From Glandiceps talaboti (Eukaryota; Hemichordata; Enteropneusta; Spengelidae), in the NCBI RefSeq assembly GCF_964340395.1, contig NC_135549.1:29338095-29402094 (forward strand): a stretch of 64,000 nucleotides of DNA, in the 5' to 3' direction. The first letter of the stretch is position 1. The number at the start of each line of letters is the position of its first letter. The notes under the pieces were generated by a model. The model saw only the letters and a program-made list of their open reading frames with translations. It did no database searches and was not told the origin of the DNA. Positions 12,669 to 24,022 of this stretch are shown here, piece by piece. The position numbers and the translations under genes were made by a program.

Positions 12669-13782
12669 TACATAATACAATTTGATAAAATATGATCTGC
12701 TTGCACTGTGTTACAGTGTAGAACAGGCAATGGGAGTACTAGACTGTAAAAGAGGTTTTAAAATGCATCATTGAACCAGCAGCATGTATTACTTACTTCC
12801 ACTCAAAGCCATCCAAAGTGTCAATACAGTTGTGACTTGTGTCAAATGCCAGCTTCAGGTTTTGATAGCTGTCATTGGCTGCAAAGACCAACCACACAGC
12901 AGTGTTTTGTCTTGTATTGGGATGCTCCAAGTTACATATTTGAAATGTAAATTTCATAGAGCCACCCCCCTTGTCCCCACCAATTTTGATTTGGAGAGTA
13001 TTGTGGGAAATGCTGTTGTTGTGCCATGTGAGTCGCTGGAGTCTGAAATAAAACCAAAAGAGTAAAGGGAAATCTATGTGTTTTACCAGCAGGTCTTTGA
13101 AAATGAAAGTTATGTGAATATTCTAGTAGCAATGATACATACATGATACAGACAGGTGTTCTTCAACAACATCCATCAAATTACAGCTGACAAGTGGAGC
13201 TAGTCTGATTTCAGTTTTTTGTTTTCCTTGTGTTGTCTTGACGTTGAAAACAAAAGGGAGGTTCTCTGTATAAAGAGACGGTACTACTGAATTTAATTCC
13301 CTTCTATCTGCAGTCTCAGACCTCAAACTTAGCTTCCATCTCCTCATCCATCTGTCATATTAAAGAAAAAATATTGCATGAGTGTATTTTATAATATGAA
13401 TAGTGTTGTTACCTCTAGAATGAAACTAAGTTAGAATTAATGCAATATAATAGAAGAGTTATGTAAACAGTTATATACATACTGCTTCAGTTTTCGGAAC
13501 TGGTACCAAGTCAGTTGCATATCTACTTTCAAGCTTAGCCCATCTCCCTCCTTCATTTGTGGTACAAGGCCTAGATTGCTGAGAACAGCTGCTCTCTCTT
13601 TCTTCGTTAAAAGAGTTTTCATTTCATGAGCTAGCTGCTCTTGCACTCCAGGCCATGTACCACTCAGTTGCTCTCTGAGCTTCTTGACTTGATGACACTG
13701 CGATTTGTTCTTGTTCTGAGACTCGCCTCTGCACTGTCCTTACGAGGACGACTCACATATTGTACATGTATTGGCTATGCAA

Positions 13783-13936
<154 letters not shown>

Positions 13937-14047
13937 TCAAGGAAACTTAGTACATGTGGGAAACATACTGTCTTCAAAAATCAAGCAACTACATTTGTAT
14001 TTTGGGCCGATGGCCTTGGATGTACAGAATAAAAGACCATACTAGTG

Positions 14048-14288
14048 CTAAAAGTCACACGACATTCCTTTCCAATCATAGCATTGGAGTTTACTCTTGG
14101 GGTTAACTGTAGTTAATTATATAACTATATTTATTTANNNNNNNNNNNNNNNNNNNNNNNNNNNNNNNNNNNNNNNNNNNNNNNNNNNNNNNNNNNNNNN
14201 NNNNNNNNNNNNNNNNNNNNNNNNNNNNNNNNNNNNNACTATATTTATTTACCTTCAAATTCAATCCACACAACAAGCACAACTGAAC
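14048..14288. repeat. Direct duplication, left copy (split by the gap)
   Basis: The sequence from TCACACGACATTCCTTTCC through CAACAAGCACAACTGAAC is repeated at 15049-15162 with a few changes. The left copy contains the assembly gap and the ACTATATTTATTTA phrase on both sides of it. Copy 2 is uninterrupted. Confidence 0.85.
14138..14237. other. Assembly gap (100 N)
   Basis: Exactly 100 Ns, the conventional length for a gap of unknown size. Flanking sequence on both sides shares ACTATATTTATTTA, so little or no real sequence may be missing. Confidence 0.98.
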
Positions 14289-14996
14289 AGCAAATCGTAC
14301 AAAATGTTGGGATTCTTAAAGCATACATGCAAGTCATTTTCTAATGATGAAACTCTACGCACTTTGTACATTTCTCTCGTTCGTTCAAACCTAGAGTATG
14401 CCTCCCCAATCTGGTCCCCTCATCAAAATTGCCGCATTGAGAAACTTGAACGTGTTCAGAAAAAAATTCATCAAATTTCTCTGTTTCAAACTCAGTATAC
14501 CCTATGCATCTGTTCAATATGACCACCTCTGTAAATTTTTTCACCTTCCCCAGCTCGCTCCACTCCCGTCGCAATTCAAGGCGGCAAACCTGAACTTTTT
14601 ACACAAATGTATTCACTCCGAAGTTGACTCACCCTATCTCGTTGAACAGATTAATTACAATTTTCCAACCAGGACACTTCGTCACTTAGAAACTTTTAAA
14701 CCACCTAGATCTCGTTTAAATGTAATGAGATTTTCTTTTTTCCCCAGAGCAATGTCTTTTTATAACCAAATAGAAGATAAACATGATTTTATAGATATTT
14801 TTACCGACAGGTCCGCTTTCCGTCGGACCATTAAAGACGCACTGTACATATAACTTTTAATATACTTGTGATTTTATGTGTTTTAAATGTTTGTATTATA
14901 GTTTTGTCATTGTCCTTGTATTTGTCTTTGTCAGACCTGTAAGTGGGCTTTTAGCCTGTAGGCTCTGAACAGATAAAATAAAAAAAATAAAATAGA
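14289..14996 (+). mobile_element. Non-LTR retrotransposon fragment, 3' end
   Basis: The plus-strand frames encode a reverse-transcriptase C-terminal region: KMLGFLKHTCKSFSND, TLYISLVRSNLEYASPIW, then after a frameshift near 14480 LEKV-like linker and FKPPRSRLNVMRFSFFPRA. The last part ends in KDALYI and a stop at 14851. A short 3' UTR has GGCTTTTAGCCTGTAGGCTC and an A-rich AATAAA tail ending about 14996. The fragment interrupts the left copy of the direct duplication at CAACTGAAC, so it inserted after or during that duplication. It is 5'-truncated and dead. Confidence 0.85.
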
Positions 14997-15048
14997 ACTA
15001 ATCAACTCAAACTTATAGTACGGACATTGCATGTGCATGTGCTAAATG

Positions 15049-15162
15049 TCACACGACATTCCTTTCCAATCAAGGCATTGGAGTTTACTCTTGGGGTTAA
15101 CTATAGTTAACTATATTTATTTACCTTCAAATTCAATCCACACAACAAGCACAACTGAACTA
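15049..15162. repeat. Direct duplication, right copy (intact)
   Basis: Uninterrupted counterpart of 14048-14288, followed by TAACTAAAGG and a second GA tract. It shows the sequence before the LINE insertion. Confidence 0.85.
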
Positions 15163-15189
15163 ACTAAAGGGTGGTTGGTCTTTGCGTCT

Positions 15190-15350
<161 letters not shown>

Positions 15351-15414
15351 TTTTGTTATGATTCTTAAAACTGAAGTCACAAAACTGGAGTGAAATTAAA
15401 AAATGAATAAAATA

Positions 15415-15731
15415 AATTCCCCAATTAAACGAGACTTACCTGTAAGTTGAGATTTGATTGGAATTCTACCGAGTGATGTAAGTCAGCAAGGGATTACATG
15501 AGATTGCACAAATCTCCCAGAAGTCAGTCTTGAACGTTCATCGAGTGAATACATTTACACATCCCGATGATAAGTGTGTAGTCAGCAATATATATTACAT
15601 TCCTCCCAAAATTTATGGGTGGGATAAACAATTGACAGGGTTGGGCATGTAATCCCTTGCTGACTTACATCACTCGGTAGAATTCCAATCAAATCTCAAC
15701 TTACAGGTAAGTCTCGTTTAATTGGGGAATT
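15415..15731. repeat. DIRS 3' inverted repeat, 86 bp arms
   Basis: Arms 15415-15500 and 15646-15731 are exact reverse complements, separated by 145 bp. They begin AATTCCCCAATTAAACGAGA. Just beyond the right arm a diverged direct copy of part of the arm (about 15728-15772) is present, which could be part of the internal complementary region used by DIRS elements to circularise. Confidence 0.9.
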
Positions 15732-15927
15732 CTACCTCATAATGACGTCATCAGGGACTACATGAGATTTGAAAGCAATGTGTTCACGAGATGTAAGACA
15801 AAATAAGCACTCGGACACACAATTTATAACAACCCATGTCTATATTGTTACAACAAATTATTGTATACAGAGAACAATTCATACAAGCAATTCATTGCTA
15901 TTCTGGACTCAATGTCCATACATTCTT

Positions 15928-17049
15928 TCAGTTTTGTTTAACACTGAATGTTGATAACAGTCCTTTGGCAAAACTATCCTGTGTCTGGACTGGTTTATTA
16001 TAGTACTTAGCAAATGTTGATGGTCTGCACCAGCCAGCTCTGTTCATGATAATTTCAAGAGGCACACCTCTTATCTTTGCTGCAGAAGTTGATGCTGATC
16101 TTGTACTATGTGCAGAGAACTTGGTAATGTCAATACCTGCTCTAGACAATACTGTCTTTACCCATCTTACTAAAGTATCCTTAGATACTGCATTGTAAGG
16201 CTTTACATAGCTGAGTAATAACTGAGTTTTTTCATGTCTCAAAGGTTTTGTGCAGAGTAAGTACTCTCGCAATACAAACACAACACATAAACGCCTATCT
16301 GGCGGAAAAGCTGATAACTCTAACTCTGACTTGTGTACACCAAGTCTTGTTGTTTTCAACACTTTATCAATAACAAACTTGTAACTTGATTTACCAACGA
16401 TCATATTATTTAAATTCAGACAATGGATGGTCTGTAACCTTTGACCTGATAAGATTGCTATCAATGTCACTAACTTTAAAGTAAGGTCCTTTAATGTGAG
16501 ATTTCTCACTGGAGATAACTTCCTGAGATATGTTAACACTTGGTCTACATCCCAGGTTTCAACATACTTTGGCAAGGTCGGCCTACTTTGAAAGACCCCT
16601 TTCATAAATCTAACCACCAATTTATGTGAGCCAAAAGGCATATCTAGAGGCACTTGTATTACACTTGACAGTGCCGATCTGGCAGTGTTAATTGCACTGT
16701 ATTGCAAGCCAGAATGGTAAAGTTCAGTTAAGAACTCTAGAGCTTTGTCTATAGTTGTATGAATGGGATCAATTTCCCTTTTGCTACAGAATGCATTCCA
16801 TCTCTGCAAGTAGGGTTCATATTGTCTTTTAGTTGACTGTCTCCATGACGACATGATGATGGATGCAGTTGCTGGAAGAATGTTTTGACTTTCAAGTTTT
16901 GTCCTGATAAGTGACATGCCAGCAATATCATTTTTGGAAATAGTGGATGTGGTTTGTGATCCTTCACTGCTGGATTTATCAGTAACGTTCGCGTTCTTGG
17001 AAGCACTAATGGTGATGCAGTCAGGAGACGCATTGCCTTTGCAAACCAA
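15928..17049 (-). CDS. Tyrosine recombinase of the DIRS element
   Basis: The protein is the element's integration enzyme, acting on circular DNA intermediates. The core-binding region runs from SWRQSTKRQYEPYLQRW to the middle. The catalytic region holds LSGQRLQTIHCL (first Arg), HSTRSASTS (His-x-x-Arg) and AGWCRPSTFAKYY, which supplies the usual His/Trp position and the nucleophilic Tyr. The frame is intact at up to 373 residues. Its upstream part overlaps the methyltransferase-like frame (16749-17480) in another frame, so the true start is uncertain, likely near the first ATG-led part before SLIRTKLESQN. Family assignment is firm. Confidence 0.88.
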   Translation of the reverse strand: MVCKGNASPDCITISASKNANVTDKSSSEGSQTTSTISKNDIAGMSLIRTKLESQNILPATASIIMSSWRQSTKRQYEPYLQRWNAFCSKREIDPIHTTIDKALEFLTELYHSGLQYSAINTARSALSSVIQVPLDMPFGSHKLVVRFMKGVFQSRPTLPKYVETWDVDQVLTYLRKLSPVRNLTLKDLTLKLVTLIAILSGQRLQTIHCLNLNNMIVGKSSYKFVIDKVLKTTRLGVHKSELELSAFPPDRRLCVVFVLREYLLCTKPLRHEKTQLLLSYVKPYNAVSKDTLVRWVKTVLSRAGIDITKFSAHSTRSASTSAAKIRGVPLEIIMNRAGWCRPSTFAKYYNKPVQTQDSFAKGLLSTFSVKQN

Positions 17050-17485
17050 CTCTGTGTTGGCCAGAATGGGATTATGAGGATCCCATCCGCCATTTCCAAC
17101 TCCATCTTCTGTAGTACTTTTCCAATTACACTAAATGGAGGAAAAGCATAAAAGAGATCATTAGACCATGCTATTGAAAAGGCATCTACTGCTTGGGCCT
17201 CTGGGTCCGGTCCCCATGATATATAAGGCTTAAGTTGATAATTCAACCTTGATGCAAACAGATCTATGGTAGGATTACCTAGTGATTTGGTTATTGATGT
17301 AAAAACATCCTTATTTAACATCCATTCTGTTTCATCTTTAAATTTACGAGAGCATGCATCTGCTTTAACATTCTTTGCTCCAGGCAAGTGTGCAGCTGAC
17401 AACCGAATGTCTCTTTCATTGCACCAGAACCATATTTCTCTGGCTAATGCATTACATTTATATGAGTGGGTACCTCCCATGTGGT
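16749..17485 (-). pseudogene. DIRS RNase H tail and methyltransferase-like domain
   Basis: This is the continuation of the pol frame after a break. HMGGTHSYKCNALA and HLPGAKNVKADACSR complete RNase H. IDLFASRLNYQLKPYISW and DAFSIAWSNDLFYAFPPF are the conserved blocks of the DIRS methyltransferase-like (DAM-like) domain. At 17487-17480 the upstream frame hits a stop just where a few bases appear to be missing before AACCACATGGGAGG, so RT/RNase H and this domain are no longer joined. Confidence 0.82.
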
Positions 17486-18868
17486 TTAGGCTACTGCCGT
17501 TGTATTATCTATTTCTATTCTTACATGAATATCCTTATAATGTGTGCAAAACGCTTTTATTGCAAAAAATGCTGCCTTTAGCTCAAGGAAATTGATGTGT
17601 TCCATCGATTCCTTTGTGGACCACTGACCCCCTGAGCTAGCATTATTATTGACCACCCCCCATCCTTTTTTGGAGGCATCAGATTGTAACCAAATTTTTG
17701 GCTGATCATGTGAGACTGGTTTGGAGGCATGAACAATATTTGTTGTCCACCATTGTAAATCCATCTTGGCGTCATTTGGTATTGACATAACTGCGTCAAA
17801 ATTTCCATGTGAATTTTTCAAAGCTTTAATTTTTGCCATTTCTAAATTACGATAATATAAGGGTCCAAACTGGTTCCCTGGAAATGATGCAACCATCAGT
17901 CCTACGACATGTGCCACATCTCTTATAGTTGGTCCTGCTGTCTCTAACAATTTCTGACAGCTGTTTATTAACTTTTGAGCTTTCTCTAGTGTTAGGGAAA
18001 TTTCCATTAAATGTGAATCTAGCAGAAACCCCAAAAATACCAGTCTTTGTGTAGGTATCATAACCGATTTCTCATCATTTGGAGTAAAACCCAACTTAGA
18101 CAACAGTTGATATGTATATTCAACATTATTATAACATTCATCAAGGGTATCTCCCTGTAAATATGAGTCATCAATATATGGCGCTGATAAATACCCAGTA
18201 TTTCTTAAATGGGAATACACTGGTTTCAGTAGCTTGGTAAATATTCTAGGTGCACAGGCCAAGCCATTTGGAAGGCAGGTAAATTGATATAACTGTTCCT
18301 TCCAGATAAATTTCAAATACTTCTGATGTTGAGAAGCAATAGGCACTGAATAATAAGCATCTTTAAGATCTATGGAAGCCATGTAGCAGTCTTTCTGCAT
18401 AAGTGTGATCACTGACATCAATGATTCCATTTTAAAGTGATGATAGGACACACATCTATTTAGACATTTTAAGTTCAGTATCAATCTGTAAGTACCATTC
18501 TTTTTTGGTCTTATAAAAATTGGGGAAATGAACTCTCCTTTACAATGTTCAGATTTCACCACAATTCTCTTACTGAGTAACTTTTGAACTTCTGCATCAA
18601 TAATAAGTTGTTCATTTTCATTGAACTTTATTGTTCTTACTGTCCATTGACATGGTAATTTGTCAAATTCAATTTCAAAACCTTCCACAATATGTAGGAT
18701 TCGCTGATCAGAAGTTATTTCCCTCCATTTTGCAAGATGATATTTTAATTCACCTGCCTCAATGGGTTTGTCTGACCCCACATTTGTGCTTCTAAATGTA
18801 AGCTTACCTTGTTCACTGACCTTGGTCACACTGGTTACTTTTGTTGCCCATCTGTCCCCCTTTTCCAC
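17486..18868 (-). pseudogene. DIRS reverse transcriptase and RNase H (C-terminally broken)
   Basis: Reverse-transcriptase blocks in order: SPIFIRPKKNGTYRLILNL, ASIDLKDAYYSVPI, LPNGLACAPRIFTKLL, YIDDSYLQG (the catalytic Y-x-D-D) and RLVFLGFLLDS. RNase H follows with WLQSDASKKGWGVV, NFLELKAAFFAI and IEIDNTTAVA. The frame then stops. In relatives the text continues directly into a Gly-Gly-Thr-His motif, which is found in the next frame a few bases on. The deletion is therefore inside RNase H. Catalytic residues of the polymerase are intact. Confidence 0.88.
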
Positions 18869-19345
18869 TGGGCAGCATACTGTTGCTTTTTGCGGAAGGG
18901 GTAGTAGTTTTTTCCTCTCGTATTGTGGTAATTGTGTTTGTAACCTCCACCTCTACCATATCGTTGTGTGCTCGGATATCTGTCCCCTTTCTGATTGCCA
19001 GATAACTTGTAGCCAACCCGGTTGGTGGTGTTGATATCACTCACTTGTTTTGGCAGATCATCTCCAAATAGGAATGATGTTATGGGAACTTGTCTAGAGC
19101 ATAGTTGTTGGTATTGACGGTTCAAATCTGGCCGTATCATGGCTCTACGTCTTTGGTTTACTTCCCAACAACCTTGACCCAAAAATGCCAGGGCATCTGT
19201 GAGTTGTTTTACTAGCTTTGAAGCTTCAACTGTTACCTTTGGTTTCTTTGCTTTCAGCAAATCATCAGTCATTGTCAGTATGGGGATCATTGCTTTCACC
19301 ATACATTTTTGTACTGATTGCAACTTTATGTCCCTAGATCGGGTC
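18835..19345 (-). pseudogene. DIRS gag-like ORF1, 5'-truncated
   Basis: Residues such as IKLQSVQKCMVKAMIPIL, ALAFLGQGCWEVNQRRR and FLFGDDLPKQVSDINTTN are typical of DIRS ORF1 proteins. A Gly/Arg/Tyr-rich tail (RYGRGGGYKHNY) probably binds nucleic acid. The reading frame continues upstream to 19470, but the sequence beyond about 19345 reads as unrelated DNA. The 3' end overlaps the RT frame by about 30 bases. Confidence 0.75.
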
Positions 19346-20404
19346 CTACTAATTACTGCCCGGGACTGCCCGGGAGATACAAGAAGTGCCCGGGAGCAAA
19401 CTGGTGGCCAAATGGCACTCAAAAGTCGATATTTATGTGCATTGGCCCACTTGGAATGTATATTGACCAAAATTTAGTGGATTCAAGCCCCCGATTGCTG
19501 CTTTTCCAGTCATAAATTTTCTGGCGTGTTACAGACATTGCATGGCTACAGCATATATTACTGCCCGGGACACATCTGGCCTGCCCGGGCCAAATTTAGA
19601 CATCTAATCGATATCAAAAGTTGATTCGTAAATAAACCAGAATGTTACGAACCCTGTCTAACCTAAATTATGATCATTCAAGTCTTCTTTTATCGTTTTC
19701 AGGCTAAAAACCGTTCGTTCACCTCGATCTCTGTAAAGTCTATCTGCGCCATCTTGTTTCCTGGAATATACCATTCTGTAGAAGGGGTGCTTAGCCTTAG
19801 TAACGGCCTTAAAATTGCCCACGTAACCATGACGCCCGTGTGAGAGAAATTTACACGGAAATTCTTGTTGTCACGCGATAACATATCATACATGTGACTG
19901 AATGTATCAATATACTAATAAATTAAATTAAATCATATCATATCAATGTTGTTGAAGACGATATGTATTCAAGACACAATACTTGCTCTTGTAGGGTTTC
20001 TCTCACACAGGATAACCAGGCGTGCCAGTGGCAGAGAGATAGTGCAATTTGTGTCAATACAAGTAGGCCGACACGTAGGCCTGTATGTTCTGCATCTTTA
20101 ATAATAACAGTTAACTGTGATACCAGTAAAATTGTCTTCACACATTTTCCTACATTCAGTCAAATGATACGTTATTTTCTCCTTTGACCATGCATGTTAA
20201 TATTCAGATTTATTACAGGTTTATCTACTCTAGCTCTCTCCTCAAGGACGCTGACCTCTACAGTTATTTTCATTTGGAAATTTCAAAACAAAATGGTTAT
20301 CCTCATCGAACTTTTACCAAGCAAGATTACCCCCCCCCCCATATTTCCATGACCCTTAGTCATGTTCACTAACTGGCGTTAACGTTGTTTCCTTATATTA
20401 GGGG
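19346..20404. other. No gene; GCCCGGG cluster at the left edge
   Basis: Five GCCCGGG motifs lie between 19358 and 19590. The rest is AT-rich with a poly-C run at 20331. No exon or known element was recognised. Confidence 0.6.
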
Positions 20405-20787
20405 GTACATATATCGACAGCCTGGAGAAAGTCGAGCCACTTTAACACAATTAATAAGCAAGACATATACAGCATTGATACTGACAAAGACATAGCTTCA
20501 AAATTGTTCAATTTAAAAAACTAAAAAAGTTATTTTTAAGGCCCAAGAATTGCCATTGCCGTCACCCATACCAACCGGCGCAAAGTAGTGGTATTCCTAA
20601 GGTAGGAACATATATCGAGTGCCCGGGGAAAATTGCACCTCAATAACATTATTAAAATTATATACATATACAGTACGGATAATTACAAGGTAATAGCTCC
20701 AACATAGTATAATTTCAAGAAGTAAAAACTGACATTTTGCGCTCAACAATTGACGTTGCCGTCGCCCATACCAACCGGCGCTAAGTA
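20405..20787. repeat. Diverged tandem duplication, ~190 bp units
   Basis: Two head-to-tail units both start near GTACATATATCGA/GAACATATATCGA and end CATACCAACCGGCG followed by AAGTA. They are matched at both ends and strongly diverged in the middle. The second unit ends at the outer edge of the giant palindrome. Confidence 0.75.
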
Positions 20788-21320
20788 ATGGCGCCGAAAA
20801 AAGTCTACTTCTTATCACTGTCAAACTTGATACAAAAAACAACACACGGTCCCTCTTATGTAGGTTCAAGCGACTCTTATCAGTTTGTTTATTTCTGTAA
20901 AAGTTAGCCGTGATGCAAGTTTTTGCTTCAGACACGATTGTTTCTTTTCGACATGCAAGTATAGGGGATTTGTATAGCTCATTGGTTTTGAGTATCAGTA
21001 GTAGTGGTTCTTGAAAGAAAGAAAAATGAAGAACATTTTTCATAGAAATATAAATGGTTAATGATATTTTATACAAATTATAGGAACTAGACTAAGAAAT
21101 GAAGTATCACACATATGGGTGATATTTCCATGACTAGACCTTGAATATACTCGACAATTATTACTATTGTACATCTGACATTTTATAAATGAAATTCTTT
21201 TTAATTATCCTCAGGAAAATGACTACAGCTAATAACCCTTGTTTTGCAGTATCACTTTTTGTATAATTATTCCCATGTATGAATATTGCTGTAACCTAGA
21301 TATTTTGTCGTACATTCAAG

Positions 21321-22603
21321 GTGCCAAGAATGACGACCCCAATCATCCAGACTATGTACCATCAGTGTTTTCGTTCATCACACAACAAAGAAAAAGAAAG
21401 GCGGAAACTGATCTTCAGAGGTTTGAACGGAGAAGCAGTAAATTTAAAGCTTGTATGGTGCCTGATGAGGAATCCAATGAAACTGAGCAGGAAACCAAAT
21501 TTGGAAAACAGGAAGAGATGTTAACCAAGGACCTGACTCAAGAGAATAATGATGCGAGTATAAAACTGAGATCAGAAGTTGCAGAGCTAAAGGAAATGAA
21601 TAGTCGGCTGATTATTGAAAACAAACAGTTAAGAGATGACAATCAGAATTTGAAAATTGAAAGGGACAGGTTGAAAGAAAAACTAGATAGCATATCTTTT
21701 TCTGAAGAAACTTTTAGTTTGAATGAAAAGAAATGTAGTTTTTATACAGGATTACCTAACTTTGTTATAGTTAAAATGTTTTTTAATTTAGTTGCTTCAC
21801 ACATTAAGACATATTCACAAAACAAATTGACACAATTCCAGGAGTTTTTATCTGTTCTTATGAAACTTAGGTTAAATTTACTTGATGAAGATTTATCATA
21901 TCGATTTGGAGTTGACCAGTCCACAATCAGCAGAATTTTTAACAGGTGGGTCCCAGTAATGTCCTCAAGGTTGTCATCATTTATTATATGGCCTGACAGA
22001 GAAGTTTTACGATCAACCATGCCATTATGTTTTAGAGATCACTTCAAAAATTGTGTTGTTATTTTAGATTGTTTCGAAGTTTTTAGTGAAAGACCAACAG
22101 ATCTAGTAGCCAGGGCGCAGACATGGTCCAATTATAAACATCATAACACTGCAAAATTTTTAATTGGAATATCACCACAAGGTACAATAATATATATATC
22201 CAAAGCATGGGGAGGGAGGGTCTCAGATGTTTACTTGACCGAAAGTTGTGGAATCCTGAAAAAATTGTTACCCGGGGATGAAGTTCTAGCAGATAGAGGG
22301 TTTACTATTGAAGCTTCTGTTAGTGCTTATAGGGCAGTATTAAAAATTCCTGCATTTACCAAAGGGAAACTGCAACTTGAAAGGAAGGATATTGATTGGT
22401 CCAGGGAATTAGCTCATGTGAGAATCCATGTTGAAAGAGTGATTGGCCTTCTAAGAAATAAATATAGAATATTACAAGGAACCCTCCCCATTAAAATGAT
22501 CATGAATAAAATGTGTGGTGGTAATACTGTAGTGGATGATATAGCCATAGTTTGTTCAGCTTTGTGCAATCTTTGTGAATCTGTTGTTCCCCTAGATACT
22601 TAA
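21321..22603 (+). CDS. ISL2EU/IS5-type transposase, second exon (left arm)
   Basis: The exon starts after TACATTCAAG at 21320 and runs to a stop. In order: NDDPNHPDYVPSVFSF, the linker that normally follows a THAP finger; a coiled coil (ELKEMNSRLIIENKQLRDDN); a helix-turn-helix of DDE_Tnp_4 type (LSYRFGVDQSTISRIFNRW); then the DDE domain with VVILDCFEVFSERP (first Asp), GGRVSDVYLTESCG and VLADRGF (second Asp region) and HVRIHVERVIGLLRNKY (Glu). The protein would cut and join transposon DNA in the nucleus. In this arm the upstream THAP exon is missing, since the arm starts 530 bases before the exon with unrelated sequence beyond. So the left gene lacks its DNA-binding domain. The first 27 codons of the open frame upstream of 21321 are intron. 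Confidence 0.88.
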
Positions 22604-24022
22604 AAAAAAACACAGCTGAATCACAATCTGCTTCCAGGATGTGTGCATTCTGTAAATCACCTCACTAGAGACACCCAGGTTCACTCTAGTATTTATATTA
22701 GCTCTCACAAACACTGAAAAAAGTTGTATCCATATAGCCTTTACACTGTATACATGGCATGCTATACATGAAACGACAATGTCTTATCCACAATTGATTT
22801 AATAGTATTCTAGAACATAGTGCTAAGGCCTTGGTATATGAATGTGTATTGTTCTTGTTAACAAAACAAAAAGAAAGGAACCATGTCAGTGTCTTAGGTC
22901 AAACAAAATAATTGTTTGGTTCGGGTTACATATTTGAGCAAAAAAAATGCTAAAATCGCAACAAATTTGAAGTCTAGGAAGTAATGATGGATGTGGAAAC
23001 CTACATCATCTAATAAACAAACACAACATAAAATTCTTCCACTCTGTAATGACCATATGTGATGAGAAGAAATCAATGACATGGGTACAATATGGAAAAC
23101 AACAGAAAACATAACTACCTGAACTAGAGACTAGGAAATGAAAAAAAAAATTGCCCTATCCCACCTATTCTCAAATTGAATGTAATCAGAAGTTCAGAAC
23201 CACACAATTTTTTTTTATTACGCCTAACTCAAAGTCAATAGTAAGAGTTTATCTTATCAGTAGTTAGAATTGAGAAGATTGCAAAGAGTTATTCTTCTGT
23301 GCTTGGTGAGACAATTGCTATTAAAACTTACATTTTGTAACTTGTAATCTGAGGTCAGTGTACTGTAGAGTGCATTTTAACAATGTATGAAGTTTCAAAC
23401 TGTGATTTTGATTTGGTCCCTTGTATTTATTGTTTGTTTACAAATAATTTCCTGTACATGCAATAACAAACAGCTGTCAAATGAATTGTAAAGACAATGT
23501 TGAATAGTGTCAGTAATTTATTGTAAGTTTATATTTTACCTCGAATTACATTCATTATAGATATAAATGTGTAATAGTATTACTGTTGTACTTCTTATAG
23601 CTTTACTACACAAATTATACAGAACTGATATTGATTTTTTTTATGTCCTAATGAAATATTTACAACAACAGGGAGAGATTTAATGAAATGTACTAATTCA
23701 TTTTGAACTGTTTCAGAATTAAAAAAATTATATTCTTTGTATTACTTGTTTCTCCATTTCTTCTCTTAATTATTGTCCTGTGCAGGTACACACTACTGTT
23801 CAATGAGGCAAGTTCAAATATTAAACTTATGGATTTTAAAAATATAAAGGGGTCACCTGACTAGCCTCCTGTAATTTCAAATAATACACAAGTATATAAG
23901 TGCAGTAAATATATTTTATTTACATGAATGCTACTAATTACAGACCTTTCTACTGGTGTTACCCATTGTCTTACCTAGGACCTAGTCATCATCAACAGTG
24001 GTGTGTTACTGTGCAGGACAGT
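22604..24022. other. Intergenic part of left palindrome arm
   Basis: AT-rich region between the convergent transposase and YqaJ genes. No additional gene was recognised. The mirror copy is 26755-28173. Confidence 0.7.

Larger units (their letters stand above)
4292..13733 (-). pseudogene. Multi-exon DDE-type protein gene with zinc CxxC insert, RAG1/Transib-like layout (one frameshift)
   Basis: Nine minus-strand exons with GT-AG borders: 13733-13483, 13351-13143, 13042-12797, 11670-11594, 11291-11089, 10972-10598, 10421-10269, 4992-4809 and 4425-4292 (stop). All junction phases match except within 13042-12797, where one G is missing in a G-run near 12975. Adding it restores a Gly-Asp-Lys-Gly-Gly-Gly motif and continues into MKFTFQICN. 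Later blocks are VIICGDYEFQTKLYGLSG (likely second Asp), FCLWC (CxxC zinc pair), VCPPALHLSLGIFLKLF (His region), and VTPKLHILEDHVLPW. The order Asp, Asp, CxxC, Leu-His, Glu recalls RAG1, Transib and CMC/Chapaev DDE cores. Its first exon is probably the RING exon at 30853-31598 (phase 0 to phase 0). A complete transposon sits in the 10269-4992 intron. It is either a domesticated gene or an old transposase. Homology is inferred by eye, not by search. Confidence 0.7.
15415..19345 (-). mobile_element. DIRS-type tyrosine-recombinase retrotransposon, 5'-truncated
   Basis: Minus-strand order: gag-like ORF, reverse transcriptase with RNase H, methyltransferase-like domain, tyrosine recombinase, then an 86 bp perfect inverted repeat at the 3' end. 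That set of domains, with no integrase, protease or LTRs, defines the DIRS group. The 5' end stops near 19345 inside the gag-like ORF, where the sequence turns into unrelated GCCCGGG-rich DNA. A frame break after the RNase H region makes this copy non-autonomous. It lies in the long intron of the RING/DDE gene and in the same orientation. Confidence 0.9.
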
